A stretch of DNA of 64,000 bases from Ophryocystis elektroscirrha (GCA_030141585.1 JAQIFP010000010.1:1-64000); one strand, 5' to 3'; positions 46,872 to 60,496 are shown, numbered from the stretch's first letter. The notes: a model not told the origin generated them from the sequence alone. A program made the numbers and translations.

Positions 46872-48375
46872 ATGAATGAAAAAAAAAAAATAATATCTCA
46901 ATATGAAAAAAGTATATTAATATTTAGTCGGCTTATTTCAGCAGTATTAGCCAAACACAATATAAAATATATCCACAAAGAAACTTTAAATTTATTGACA
47001 ATCAATCTTGTTTTTTTTATACTAAGTTTATCTAGATACTCTAAGCATTTATCAGAAATCTCATACCGTTACACAACCGTTCTCTACGACTTTATTCTTG
47101 CGTTATCACATAAATCAAAAAGCTTTACAAATGAATTGTTAAATACTGAAGTGCTTGAGCTAAGTAATGACGAACTTGCCCTTCACTATGCTTTACCCCT
47201 CAATAACATCTATTCATCTGTGTATAACTTGAAAGATGTAGCCTTACCTGATTTGAATGATATTTGGAAAGACCACCCTTACCAGTATTAAATATTAATA
47301 ATATTAATTAGACTGTCATAAAGCGTTCTAACATAAATAGATGTAAATAACCCATAATTTCTTAAGCTTTAATACTACATCTAATTGTTGTGTGATTTAT
47401 TATCACTACAATATGTCATATAGCTTGTAAATTTTTTATATGATTGTATACATTTTTTTCGAGTTTGATACATAAATATAAATTTTCTCATTATTAATGT
47501 GAAGATAATTAAATTTTGTGTTATATAATAATATTACTGATTATTTATGATTTAATTTGTTGCGCTTGAAAATCAATTTATATATTATATAAATGGTTCT
47601 GTAATTTAACCCATAGCATAATGATTTATTGTTTAGATCATTAAAACCGCCCTCGTACATTTATCTCCAGCAGTTTGAACATTTCCCTAAAATCGCTTCC
47701 TCTAACCAGAATAATAATAAAGAATATGAAAAGCATAAAATGTTATCGTATATTCCACCATTTCCCCCAAACTCCCTTCTTTTAAATCCTATTAAACCAA
47801 AAGAAATACAAACTCCATCAGAAACTTTAGTGAATAATCGAAAACGGCAATATGAGAGAGCTTTAGAGGACAATTTACACGCACAGGTATTGTTGCCGAA
47901 AATAGCGCAACAATCAACTGAAGTTCATAAGCCCGATATATTTGATAAATTACAAGATGCCTCCAAACAAAAAGTGCAAAATTATGCCAATATTCAAACG
48001 GTAAAAAAAAATCCTCTTATTTTCTCTTGTCCCTTTACGGACGAAATTAATTTAAATCAACTAACGCGCTTCGATGATGTTTTAACTGAAGTTAATTCTG
48101 ACAAATCTGCTTCGGATGAAGTTAAAATGGAACATTTGAGTAAGGATTTAACAGCACAACTGAAATTTGAAGATGCTAATGAAGAAGAAGCTCCAGATAA
48201 AATTATTTTCGAGGATGATTCGATTCCTCTTCCTATTACACGCAATCGTCCCATAACCAGACAATCCAAATCTACTACTAAAATAAACATCGAACCAAAG
48301 AAAAATGGTGATGGTAGCGAAGCCGAGAAACCTTTCAAAATAAGGCTTAAAATAGGTTCTAAGTTGGCTGAGTAG
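46872..48375 (+). CDS. TAF8: TFIID subunit TAF8-like, histone fold + Pro-rich TAF8 C-terminal region
   Basis: Exons 46872-47284 and 47637-48375 (352-nt intron) close to 383 residues. The N-terminal half fits a Bromo-TP histone fold: ISQYEKSILIFSRLISAVLA, then KETLNLLTINLVFFILSLSR, then RYTTVLYDFILALSHKS. After the splice comes KPPSYIYLQQFEHFPKI and YIPPFPPNSLLLNPIKPKEI with a following QYERALEDNL, matching the LPPFPDPHTYI and ERAL region of TAF8. An acidic and basic disordered tail ends in PFKIRLKIGSKLAE. TAF8 pairs with TAF10 in TFIID and is recruited for RNA polymerase II initiation. TAF3-like assignment is the main alternative, but no PHD finger is present. Confidence 0.75.
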
Positions 48376-48913
48376 CAAGTTCGTAACAATCTGTACGTCA
48401 TAAAATATACTTTCTTACTAAGGTGGTCTGGTCAATAGTATTTCTAAGAAATAAAAAAAAAATATACCACGTTAAGCGAAAATTGATAAGGGTTTTTTTT
48501 TTAGATTATTTAAACGTATTTGATTATAGAATATAAATTAATATGTGACCAAGTTTAAGATTATAAAGAATAATACAATGTGTATACAATACATATATGT
48601 GTAAATAAAAAAATTTGCACAAAATTATTTCTCTGACTCACGCCATACGATATGTTTATGGTTTAGACTTACACTTCATATTGCGATGGTTTTAATAAAC
48701 CATTATATTATAATTAGTTTCTTGAATAAATTTGCATAAATTTAATTTATTCATAAACGCAAGAATAATAAATTCAAGTAATAAATAAATTATTGATTTG
48801 TGCTTGAATATTATTTAATCGTGTAAATTATAACATTGTATTAAACAGAATTTATCCAGGTACAAGGCGTGGCAGCTTGCTCTTTTTTCTAATAATAATG
48901 AATATTATATAAA
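48376..48913. other. Intergenic region
   Basis: AT-rich spacer between TAF8 and PABPN1 on the same strand. No gene or repeat family seen; promoter of PABPN1 expected near its right end. Confidence 0.5.
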
Positions 48914-50609
48914 ATGGCAGAGATTTTATCAGAGAAAGAGGATGTGAACACTTGTAAAAAAATTATATAACATAATATTTTTTTAAGATATAACAGACGT
49001 CCCTGAAAACCAAGAACAAGAAATAGATGATCTTAAAGACTGTAAGTAGCACATTACTATCAATATATATAATCATATATTAAATTCTAACAACCTACGC
49101 TTAAATAATACAATGTAGTAAATATACTGCACCATATAGTTCTATTTATCAGTATCGTAAACATCTATATATAGAGTATATATATTTATATCAGATTAAA
49201 TAATAACGATATTTATATATATTTGAATATAATGAACAGTTAATATGGCAGTGTTAATTATACTTAGCAGTTATATTACTTTGTTTCTATGTATATGACG
49301 TGGATTATTTATTAGGCTTTTTTTAGTATACATATTTCCCTTTTATATGTATACTAAAAAATGGGTATATATTCATTTATAATGTACATTTTTATGTAAT
49401 ATAATAATTATGTATATACTAAGTTTGGCTGTTAATACATTCAACTCGCTTTCAGCATATCAAAATGGGCAATATACTGATGAAGAAGACGTTACGGCTG
49501 ATCAAAAAATGCTAGAGCAACTTGAAGAAAATGCATCTATTTTAGATGCCGCTGATGGACGTAGTGTTTTTGTTGGAAATGTAATGCAGCAATTAACTTT
49601 TCAACTAAGTTTTTTAAATATACTTTAACTTATTTTTTATATATTAACTAAAAAAATGTTAAAGGAAAAATTTTTTTTTAGGTTGATTATGGAGCTACTC
49701 CAAGTGAGTTACAAGAACATTTCAAGAACTGTGGCCATATAAATCGAATCACTATAATGATTGATCGTTACACCGGTCATCCCAAAGGGTAATGTTTTTT
49801 CTTTTTGTTGTATATTTTGATCAGTTACGCATATATTGAATTTCAAGATGAAGAAAGTATTAATCATGCCGTTGCTCTTGATCAATCTACTTTTCGTGAT
49901 CGTCAGTTGAAAGTAAATCACTATTTGTCACAAATATAGCAACTATTATTCTAATCACAATAATTTCTCTAGTTTATAATCAGAACATTTAGAACTTTAC
50001 ATAATATTTATTCAACTAATATATATACATATATATCTATATATATATATATATTTAGACATAAACATGCTTGTATTTGTTGTAATTAATAAATTAATGT
50101 TCTTTTGTACTATTTACATGCATGTTTGATATTTAAATGGTATGCTCGAAATTCAAACATATAGAAAATTAATCAGTAAATTTCTACATTAAATAAATTT
50201 TTTGTTAAAATGATGTCTATATATTTATTTTTTGTTTTTCTTAAAAATAACAATTTAAATTTGCAAAATTTATCAAAGATTTATCAGAAATTTTGAATTC
50301 AGTTAACAGATATTGTATAATAAATTAATTTTAACCTTGTAAACAAATTGTGTAATAATTTTATTTATATATTATTATTATTATTTTATAATATAGATGC
50401 ATGTATGCATACAGGTTTTACCAAAAAGAAAAAACATGCCAGGATACTCAATGCAGAAAAGAGGATTTTCCGGTAGAGGGGGATTTGTTCCTCGAGGAAG
50501 AAAGTTTTCTTTTTCTTATACAAGGGGTCGTGGTTTTCGAGGTGGCATAAGTCCTTATTATTCCCGATATCGAAAAAGAGGTCAACCACATGTTGTTCAA
50601 CCATATTGA
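48914..50609 (+). CDS. PABPN1: Nuclear poly(A)-binding protein (PABPN1/PABP2)
   Basis: Five or six exons. The start [10 protein letters not shown] leads to an acidic N-terminus with the coiled coil [19 protein letters not shown]. Then comes an [23 protein letters not shown] (RNP2 VFVGNV), [20 protein letters not shown] with RNP1 KGYAYIEF, and [17 protein letters not shown]. After a 502-nt intron full of (TA)n, the last exon (from about 50416) gives [20 protein letters not shown] and an Arg/Gly/Tyr-rich tail ([20 protein letters not shown]). This is the PABPN1 architecture. The protein controls poly(A) tail length in the nucleus; the RG-rich tail is a usual site of Arg methylation. Confidence 0.94.
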
Positions 50610-50850
50610 AACTGTACTTAATTTCTCCTTTATTTTTCATTATATATGTAGATATATTTTACGTATATATTAGTAAACTTCGTGCTCGTATATAAAAACA
50701 TTTATTTTTTTCTTCAATAAAACATAACAATCTTATTGTATTATGGGATTGATTATGCTGTATATTATATGAATACTTCAAAAATCCATATTTTAACGCA
50801 TGCTATATATGTAACGATGGTTATAATTTGGTCAAATGTTTATGCATAAA

Positions 50851-50930
50851 TGACAAGTGCGGGATTCGAACCCGCGCCCTTTCAGACTACGACCTGAACG
50901 TAGCGCCTTAGACCACTCGGCCAACTTGTC
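50851..50930 (-). tRNA. tRNA-Leu(CAG)
   Basis: Class II tRNA on the minus strand: acceptor GACAAGT/ACTTGTC with discriminator A, A box TGGCCGAGTGG, anticodon stem CTACG/CGTAG around loop TTCAGGT (anticodon CAG), variable arm and B box GGTTCGAATCC. No CCA and no intron. It lies between the convergent ends of PABPN1 and the helical-protein gene. Confidence 0.94.
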
Positions 50931-51013
50931 AAATAATTTAATAATTTGTTTAAGTGAAATAAACATTTACTTAAACAAAAAATCCTACAAATTATATAAT
51001 GTAAGACTTAACA

Positions 51014-54000
51014 TTATATAATGTAGAGATTTTCCATTAACTCAACAGTATTATTATCTATTAATCTGCATTCTGCTTTATCAATATTTAGATTATCAAT
51101 GTCATTAGACCACGCTTTTTCAATAAAAGACCGCTGTACATACTAATCATGTATTTGAAGACATTTTTTTTTTTTACATATGTTTTAGATTGTTCTGCTT
51201 CTCTACGCAACCTATAGATTTGTTTTGATAATACAAACTTATTACCATAAAGCTGGATTTTTGATGAATTGGGGTATATATAAATCATATAATATTTGCG
51301 GAGTCGAAAACGACAAAATACTCGAATAGCTAACAATTATTTTTGCAATTTGATGTTTAATTGCATTCTGAAATAAATTTAATTCAATAATTGATTCATA
51401 CTGTTGATATTTTGAATATAACTTTTGCCACACTTATCCCATGTAAATTTGATGCTATCTTGTAATATGAGGGTAAAAAAGCAATAGCAATTTTTTGTTG
51501 TAAATCGATTGGGACAGGAGATGTAAATTGCTTTTATTCAATAAATTCATGAGAATACTTACGAAAATTGATTCAAAAAACTTTTTGCCCTTTCTGTGGC
51601 ACGCTAAAGAGGTTATAAGATGTTCATCGTCTATTAAATGATAAAGCTCCTACATATTTAAATATAAGATCATCTTTTATTAAATATCAAATAATCATTA
51701 TTATTATTATTTATACATATATATATTACACTAATTTATATTTATTATTGTGTTGACTCACTAAATTACCCATAATGGTTATTTTGAAGACTATTAGCCA
51801 CATCCTTATAATAATTTTTCAACAATGCTTACACACACACATGTATAAAAAAGGCTTATGTATAATTATATATTACCAATATGTGTATATATATAATTAT
51901 ATATATTATTATATCTATATGTCTATATGTGTGTATATGTATATTTCTATATTTATAATTATATATATATTCTTATGTATGTATATATGTGTGTATATAT
52001 GCTATCTTAATCAGAATTTTACTATAATTACATTTATTATCAAATTAAGTAAGATAAAGCACTAGTAATAATTTTCCGTTAAAGTGAAATTGCGCTTCTA
52101 AAATAGACTTCATTACCTTTAATACGGGATTTAATGATTTATGAGGAAAAAGAAACATATTAGTCATAATTTTAATTGCTAAACAATGAAATTCATAATC
52201 TTCAGAGTTAATATCTTTTTTTATCTTGAAGAGAAATCTCCATAAGGAATGTTCTTTAAACTCTTCAGATGATTTTTTGAGGACTTTCATGAATTTCTAA
52301 TAAATTATATTAACAAGTTAGTCTTACAGCCACAATTTCAGTATAACAAACATTTAAACGTAAAGATGTTTGTATAGTTTCAGACACAACATTAAAATCT
52401 TCCCACATACTTGAACTATAACCTTACAAAGAATGAAATTGAAATAAATAATTACTTTCTATTAACTTTTTAAATTGTGTTTCTTTTATTTGTTTCGATT
52501 TTAATAAATCGATTAATAATTTTTTCCCTTCTACAGAATCCCCTTGATTTATAGTATTGATTTGGGTTGAATAAACGTTAATTAAATACTCAAAACGGTC
52601 AGGGCATAGCATTTTTACAATTATTCGAATTAGTTTGATTCCAAATTGTGATTCTATAATTGATTCTAATAAAAAAAATAACATATATTGTCAAAAATAT
52701 TACTTAATATACAGGCTTCAGAGATTGATTTGTTTGAAAAAAATGCATTTAAAAATAAATTGATACATTGTTGAATTTCAGCATATGGAGATGTTTTACG
52801 GTCGATAATATCGAATTCTTTTGTTACTAACAAAAGAATGTGCTAAGCATTCAATTTAATTATATAACTCATTACTTTTACTATAAGGGATGCATTTTGA
52901 CACTGAGAATATTTAAGAGGATCATTCTCTATTTGCTTCGCTATGTCTAAACTGTATAAATCTACAAATTACATATTGATTGTTTATCGACTCAAAATAA
53001 CAATTATTATAATGGTTATAATAATGGTTATAATAATGGTTATAATAATGGTTATAATAATGGTTATAATAATGGTTATAATAATAACAGACACGTATGA
53101 ATATAAATATACAAATATTTAATACCATAATTCTTAATATATATACGAATATTATAGAACTGAAAAAAATANNNNNNNNNNNNNNNNNNNNNNNNNNNNN
53201 NNNNNNNNNNNNNNNNNNNNNNNNNNNNNNNNNNNNNNNNNNNNNNNNNNNNNNNNNNNNNNNNNNNNNNNATAATGGTTATAATAATGGTTATAATAAT
53301 GGTTATAATAATAACAGACACGTATGAATATAAATATACAAATATTTAATACCATAATTCTTAATATATATACGAATATTATAGAACTGAAAAAAATACA
53401 CGTAGATAGATTTTATGTATGTACTAACTACATTTAAATATATTACGCAGTTTTCACACGTCAGATATATATACAAATATGGATTTAGCTATATAAATAA
53501 TTTGTTAATTCACGATAAATATATTGATAATAATTATTAATAATATCAATAATAATTATATAATATCAGTAAATTTAATGATAATGATAATGAATATATT
53601 AATAAATGTTTTTATGATGATAATAATAAATATATTATTAATAAGATTCTAATAATAAATAAAATAATAACATTTATACTAATAATTAGTATAAAAATAA
53701 TTATAATACCATATTAATTATAACAATAATTATAATAATAATAATAAATATATTACGAATAATAATTATAGGTTTATAAAAAATGACGTAATGAGTAACA
53801 GAATGCAGATTTCATTATGTACAATGGATCTTAAAATAAGACTTACGTAGAAGCTCATAAAATATTTCAGGTGTTTGAAAATATAATTTCTGTTTATAAT
53901 CGTGAAGAGGTTGTTTAATTACCTGATATTGCTGTTTGTCTAAAATCTCAAGATCAGTATTATTTATGTTCGCTTGTCCCTGTAAAACATTTAAACAATT

Positions 54001-55314
54001 TATGATTATCGCTGATGTATCTGGATTTTTTAATTGATCTCCACGGGCATTACTACAACACAGTAAACTAAAAAACCATTCATACCTTATAATGCTAAAA
54101 AAATAAACAAATGCGCTGAACAACGATGGTTTTTGAAGTTTCTCTGATAATAAATGAGTAGATTCAGTTTCTTGATAAATATTTGAATGATCGGATTCGT
54201 AGGAATATATTTCTTCGTTCAATACTTGAAGGAGTTGCAATTCATATGCCACAAAAAACGGTAATATTTTTAATAATGACGTAATTACACGCCTAGACGG
54301 TAAATGCAGTAACAATTCCGAGGTATTTGAGCAAGCACAGACAAATAGGGTCCTTATTAAATTTAAAGCATCTAATAAATTGAATAATTGCTGACTTTCT
54401 GTGTTTGGATTGTCGGTTAATAACTCAACAGAAACCATAGAATCTATTAAGTCAATAATGTATATAATTAACTCGCTGCCTTTTTCACTATAAAACGCTG
54501 GGGTTCCCTACACAAATTGATCAAGAAAATTCCATAATTTTATTTATATTTTTAAGAATCAAAAATAGTTGCTGATATATAATTATTCAAATATCTTAAT
54601 ATAATTATATATTAATACAATATATTATATATACAATACGTACATATATATATATATATATTGTGCATTTTGGGTTAATCTCCATAAAAAATATGTATAT
54701 TAAAGGTTTTTTTTAAATTATGTACTCTATTTGAATGGATATGAGAAAAACTTTACTAATAATAAAATTAGCTGTATATTTATTAATTACTATGTATACA
54801 AGTATTTGTATCTGTATTAACAAATTATTTGATCTATTTACATGCTTGATATCATTATACATGTCTAGCACATTTGTTATAAATATGGTTTATATATTAA
54901 TAATAAATAAATCATCCAACAATATGCGATATATTACTAAGTAAATAAGCCTAAATAAAATTGAGTATTATATAAAAGACTTTTATCTAATTGTTCTTGA
55001 TGCTTTATATATACTAAATAATTATAATTACTTATCTCTAATTACTTTATTCTAATTACTTGGTATAATTCTACAATTAATGTTACTTAGAATAAGTGAA
55101 ATAGATTACTTATATTTGCTATTACAAGGTATTTAAACTCGGATATAAAGAAACTCAATATTTGTTCTTTTTGATAATTGGGATCTATTAACTTGTTTTG
55201 TCGGAATACAGCAATTTGAGAGTCTATATTATTGATACATTTTTCCACACAGAGCCTCCATGAATCCTCTAGCGGAGTCTCCGTTGAGAATTGCTGGGAA
55301 CTTCTGACTTCCAT
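51014..55314 (-). CDS. Large alpha-helical (ARM/HEAT-like) protein, unrecognised
   Basis: Starts MEVRSSQQFSTETPLEDSWR at 55314 and ends TVELMENLYII with TAA at 51014-51016. About ten exons are visible. The largest (53815 to about 54500) reads GTPAFYSEKGSELIIYIIDL, LFNLLDALNLIRTLFVCACS and ITSLLKILPFFVAYELQLLQ. Others carry ESIIESQFGIKLIRIIVKML, KLLIDLLKSKQIKETQFKKL and HLITSLACHRKGKKFFESIF. The texture is repeated amphipathic helices as in importin- or ataxin-10-like solenoids, without membrane segments or a known motif. I do not assign a family. Introns hold the 12-bp repeat and the 100-N gap at 53172-53271. Confidence 0.6.
53006..53399. repeat. 12-bp tandem repeat with duplicated flank on both sides of an assembly gap
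   Basis: Copies of ATAATGGTTATA lead into a unique stretch (AACAGACACGTATGAATATA onward to GAACTGAAAAAAATA) ending at 53171. After the gap the same repeat and the same unique stretch appear again without visible difference, then continue into CACGTAGATAG. At least 125 bp are duplicated. The whole lies in an intron of the helical-protein gene. Confidence 0.92.
53172..53271. other. Assembly gap, 100 N
   Basis: Exactly 100 N, a placeholder size, inside an intron and inside the duplicated 12-bp repeat region. The identical sequence on both sides suggests that the two contig ends overlap and that the gap may not be real. Confidence 0.97.
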
Positions 55315-55492
55315 TATTTAATCAAAACTTTTAGAAAAGATTAATTATTTACATGCCGGAAAAAAATTAGAGCCTTACTTATAAATTGAATTTGGGGTTT
55401 ATAAAGCAACATTACATATAAAGTCAAAATTCACAAACATAGAACTTATAAATAAGAATATTATTTATAAAACATCAAATTACAGAATATAC

Positions 55493-56213
55493 TTATTTTA
55501 TCGAAAATTCAGTTGATATGTATTTTTTTTGAGCTGCTTGTACAACTTTTGGAAAGTTTTTTTGTTGATGTGTCATGATTTTTTCAGCAAATGTCAATTC
55601 GGGAGATTTATATCTTCTTTGCTGTCTTGGATTTTGATACGCTATTATAAACCGCTGGGCCCCGAGCCAATTTTCTTTATTAGAATATGTTCCACAATCA
55701 TAACCAACATCTCTCTTTGAAGGTGGTATTATTTGAATATGAATTGTTTGATACCAGTTTATCAACATTTTGAAGGGGCCTATTTGAATACGCAATTCTT
55801 TGATTATTTCACAGCTTTCATTTTTTCTGTAAATCAATTCTGCTAAAATTTGCTTTAAAACTTCACATTCCTCTTTGTACATTTCCATATCATCTACATT
55901 AATTTTAATATTTATTAAAAAAATATATTGTAGTATATTATTTTATTGAAATCAAAGTCTCAATATATTGATATACTATTAATTCCATATAAATATACAA
56001 ATATGTATTATATATGTATAATTTCCTAATTAAGAAATTTTGTTGTTGTTATTAAGTATAGTTATAATAAATATTAGTTTGATGAACCAAATTGTTATTT
56101 GATTATATAAAAATCATTAAAATCTGCTAAATTGTAAATACGTATTAATATAAATTACTCTGTAAATCAATACATAACAACTATAATATATATAAAAACA
56201 CATTATATTTATC

Positions 56214-56253
<40 letters not shown>

Positions 56254-58400
56254 GATAAATATTATCTACGTAAATAAATATATTATTAAACTATTTTAAA
56301 TATTGTTACGTTTCAATGCCTCATATGTCAATGGAATGTTTTGAGATCTGGGTTTGATAGTATTCTGTATTTTACATATAATCAAATTACAAATACCATA
56401 ATTTTGAACGCTGCGAGTTTTGTAGTTCGAGCCTTTAAGGAGTTTGAATTTTGGACACGATATTCTTCCAACTCTTTATTCTGCATTGATTTACAAAACC
56501 ATTTATGTATACAGTTTCATCACATTCTAATTTTAGCTGTGATAACTCATTCTCAGTATCATCCAGCTGATTTCTTAGCAGTGTTATCTAAATGATTCGA
56601 GTAAAAACAACAGTTTTACTTCCTGATTGGAATTATTAAGCATAATATTTATTTTTTCATTATGTGTTTCAATCAATTTATTGACTCGACGTTCCATTAA
56701 CTGCTGAAGTGAATCAGTCACTTCAAGATAAGCATCAGATTCTGCCTATAAATTATCGTTTATTTATTGTCATATCTTTGACGCAAACATAAAACTTTTT
56801 ATGGTTAAACAAATACAATAAATTATTCCAAACTTAGCTGAATACGTTAGTGAGTATATATTCAAAATATCCTATGCTTAACAGTGAGTATTATAAGCAA
56901 GGTATAATTAAATATAATTATATAAGTTTTGAATATCTGTATATAATTTATAAGATTACACACTAGCTCTAATATTTTACTCTAAAATATATATTTATCT
57001 GCATAATTCAAAGCTATACTTTTGATTGTTTATTAATTAATTCTCTAGAGTAAAATACTTAGGAAACTCACTCGACAAAGAACCAGTTCTGATTTATAGA
57101 ACTCAAGGGATTTTTTCTAATGAATGATTTTCAATTAAAGTAATATATGTACAATTTTAGAGTAATTTTTAGCGAAATCTGATTGAACGTTTTTAAATCC
57201 CGTAATAATTTTTTGCTTTGTGTCATTTTGTTCCATAAGTATCTGACAAAATATGAAGGTTATAATTGGTGACTTCATTAGAGGTTGTAAGTTCCTTAAT
57301 TTGTTGTTCGAGTATATTAATTGTATCCTACATATTAAATAGATATGTTATTTCTTAACTTGAAAAGATGAGTTTTGAGACTTTTCTCCGTTTAAAATAA
57401 TAAGAGTATTGATCAGCTTGTTTTTTATATATTGGTAACATAATTGAAGCCAGACTAATTTTTTTGATGCTATGTTTAAAGGTAACCGGAATTCAAAAAA
57501 GTTATGCAGATATTGAACGAAAAAAACATACTATTGTAATAATTAAGTAGCAATTATTTACACTTTGAAATGGCTTAGCGAATACGCTTTTAGAAGGTTC
57601 CTCTGAAGAAACAATTTTTTTTCTCTATACATTGAAGATTATAAACCATAATGTATAAAATACGTTCTGTGTATGTATGACTGGTTCAATTAAGTGTATT
57701 TGAACACTACCTTCATAAATAGTATCTCCAATCTGTTCTACTATCAATAATTGATTCATTATTCTGCTCTATTTACAATCAAAATCAGAATCTTCGTTCA
57801 CTGCTTGAGTGGTCACCAAACTTATGCCAACTTTCTCATTGGGTCTATAACTAGTTTGTGCAGACTGAATCAGTATATCAAGCATACGTTACCTACCCTT
57901 GAAACAGACAAACTAGATTCACTCAAAAAATCACTGTAGAATTTGTCTTGTAGCTCAGAAGAGGAGTTTGAGATACTTTGGTTTGCAGTGGTTTTTGTCT
58001 GATACATATGCTTTTCATTTACCTTAAGCTAAATAATTTAATATACATGAAAAATCAATTAATATTGAGTACAATTGAACGAAGATGATGTAATATTATT
58101 TATAAAAATTTAGATAGCATACATAATTAAAATATTCACTAATTTTCTATTCTTTTGTATCATAAAAATCTAAATATGTTTGAAATAATTACTGTATGAT
58201 AATTAATTTTTGAGCTTTATTTTATTTCACCTTACATTAAGTTTTATGTGAGAGACATTTTTTTTACAAATATCATTTGAAGCTTTGTTTAAAATTGCAT
58301 CATATGAATTACAATTAGTCAAAAGTGTAGCTCCTCTTATATATGTTGAGTTTCTTCTCAATAAAGAGAAAAAATCCGCACTGCTGTCGTCACTTGACAT
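55493..58400 (-). CDS. Coiled-coil protein, many exons, unrecognised
   Basis: The start MSSDDSSADFFSLLRRNSTY at 58400 is followed by ten or so small exons. They include KASNDICKKNVSHIKLN, SELQDKFYSDFLSESSLSVS, ILIQSAQTSYRPNEKVGISL, MNQLLIVEQIGDTIYE, INILEQQIKELTTSNEV, DSLQQLMERRVNKLIETHNE and LRNQLDDTENELSQLKLECD. These middle pieces have heptad patterns of a long coiled coil. The last exon (55493-55888) is different: EECEVLKQILAELIYRKNES then FKMLINWYQTIHIQIIPPSK and a basic tail ending QKKYISTEFSIK. Centrosomal, kinetochore or basal-body proteins look like this, but nothing diagnostic is visible. Not all exon joins were verified; two genes instead of one cannot be excluded. Confidence 0.5.
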
Positions 58401-58468
58401 ATTTCTTATTTTTGTTTGTATAATTTAAATAGAGTTATTAATTATTTATAATGATTTAAAAAAACACT

Positions 58469-58759
58469 TCATTTTCTTTTCAAAAATAATTCTATTACTT
58501 GAGGGGCTGCAGAAATAATTATAAAATACATTAATGGAGAACTAAATAAGGAGAGTATTAAAGATTTTTTGGTAAACTTCTCATATCTTTCAATTAAAAT
58601 ATTAATCATATTTTTTATTATATCTAAATTCTCCTCTTTTTCTACGTCATAAAGTTCTTTCAATGAGCTTGATTTGTTGAAACTATTTTCTAGGATTAAA
58701 TTTAATCTTTGTTTGTTAATTGGATTTTCTGGTTGTCGATTAGATTTATTGCAAGACAT
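58469..58759 (-). CDS. Small tail-anchored-like protein
   Basis: An uninterrupted 96-residue ORF starting with ATG at 58757-58759 (MSCNKSNRQPENPINKQRLN). It has a polar N-terminus, a charged helix (KELYDVEKEENLDIIKNMIN) and one hydrophobic segment close to the C-terminus (LILSLFSSPLMYFIIISAAP) followed by VIELFLKRK. This layout is that of a tail-anchored membrane protein; the basic terminal residues would favour mitochondrial outer membrane or ER (inference). No family recognised. It starts only 290 bp before the next minus-strand gene's end. Confidence 0.6.
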   Translation of the reverse strand: MSCNKSNRQPENPINKQRLNLILENSFNKSSSLKELYDVEKEENLDIIKNMINILIERYEKFTKKSLILSLFSSPLMYFIIISAAPQVIELFLKRK

Positions 58760-59048
58760 TCTACGTAATAAAAAAAAATTATTATAAATGTGCAGTTATA
58801 TATATATATATATATATTAAAATAGCTTGAAAAAGTTATTTATGACATAAATTTGTTATTAAGAGTTATTCTATAATCATCAAAGTACTGGTATAAACTT
58901 ATTCATGAAATATGATTGATAATTTATATTAGCAATGATACAGTATTAATGTTACTCCTGTATATCAAATCATAGAAACTATTTAGTTATCTACATCTAA
59001 ACCGTGTTAAATTGGCTTATTAAAATAATGTAAAATAATTATATAGAT

Positions 59049-60322
59049 TTACAAATTCTCCAATTCCTTAACAGCAATAATTTGATATTTTGTCAAAAAC
59101 TCTGACATCTCAAATAACTGAGTTTCTGATACATCGGGTATAGGATTCTTAGGACTCGTTTTGGAGTTAAGAAGCATTACAAGAAAGTTGCTTATTGGTA
59201 AGAGAGATTGGAAATAATGAATTAAAGCAATTATTTCAAAAGGTAGTAAAAAATTAGTCATATATACTTGATAGTATATATTTTTCGGTACAATCCTTAA
59301 CATCAAACTAATAGATACAGAAAACATTACAAAAATCATTTGTATCTAAGCAATACAATTAATTTTCATATTAATTTACTTGGCTGTAAAGATAGTTATT
59401 CGTACCTAAGCAGAAAAAAAGTCCATAAGATAACTGATATAGTAATCTTAAAATATCAGCTGCTATCATATAAGAATAATTTTCAGGTTTAAAATCACCT
59501 ATTCAAATAAAGTTGAGTTAGAGCACTAACCAGCATTATACACAATTGGACCAAATTTATTATAATATGATCTTATTATGGGATTAGAAAGTACTTTATC
59601 TGCCTTAATGGTTTTGAATACAGATTGTTATACCGTAACGTATTTTTGAAACATCTCAGCAGATCCTTCAGTTGAGTTTTTATCCTTAAATCAAACTTTG
59701 AATTAACAAATATCTTACTGGATGCACGTGAAATGATTTCCATCTATACACAGAATGAACTTGATTTTCAGGTTTATCAAATGGTATATCAAGTATAGAA
59801 TACAAATTGGGTTCCGTTTTTTTTTTATACTGATAAAATAATATCTCATTATAGTTTGTATACAGGTAAAGTATTATATAATATATTATATATATTATAT
59901 AATATATAATATACAATATAAAATTATATTATATAATATATATTATATAGTATATAATATATATATTGGTTACACAAATATTCATAATTCTATTATATAA
60001 TATGTTAATTTGTATAATGTATTATATAAGTACGTATACATTTTCTTTTATAAATATATTTCCTGAATATAAATATAAGTTAATATATCTTCTTCAAAGT
60101 TTATGTTGTAAAAATATAATAATTTATATATATTAATTTTACAAATAATAAAACAATTATGATTACCTCAGATAATCCATATATGATCAATAAACATAGT
60201 AAACATAAGTATAATACAAATTTATATAAAGATTGTAGATATACATTTTTTTCAGTTTTCAATTTGCTTCTAGTAAACCCAGCTACCAGCAGGAGACATC
60301 CAATCGATACAATGTTGACCAT
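59049..60322 (-). CDS. Multispan membrane J-domain (DnaJ) protein
   Basis: Exon 1 (60167-60322) encodes two hydrophobic stretches (MVNIVSIGCLLLVAG and YKFVLYLCLLCLLIIYGLSE). After an AT-filled intron comes a J domain: LYSILDIPFDKPENQVHSVY, then WKSFHVHP joined across a 34-nt intron to DKNSTEGSAEMFQKY, giving an intact HPD-KN motif, and KADKVLSNPIIRSYYNKFGP, the usual helix IV and YDKFG end. Downstream exons read MIAADILRLLYQLSYGLFFC and FVMFSVSISLMLRIVPKNIY with two or three further membrane segments, ending VKELENL. A J domain between membrane helices recalls Sec63-like or other ER J-proteins that recruit Hsp70/BiP. The Sec63 Brl region is not seen, so I keep the general call. Confidence 0.8.
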
Positions 60323-60496
60323 TTAAAAGAAAAGAAAAATTAAAATTTATTGGAAATATGAAATATATCTATAATTCGAGGGAATACAGATTTTCTTATT
60401 GAAAAAAACTGTTAACACTAAAGAAGCAAATTAATGACTAAGTTTGTCTATATCAGGTATTTATAAAACTAAAGGAGAACTTGGATATTCCATAAA

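Noticed and set aside
54735..54944. Plus-strand 69-codon ORF with hydrophobic segments
   Set aside because: Lies in AT-rich intronic sequence of the helical-protein gene on the other strand; hydrophobicity follows from base composition.
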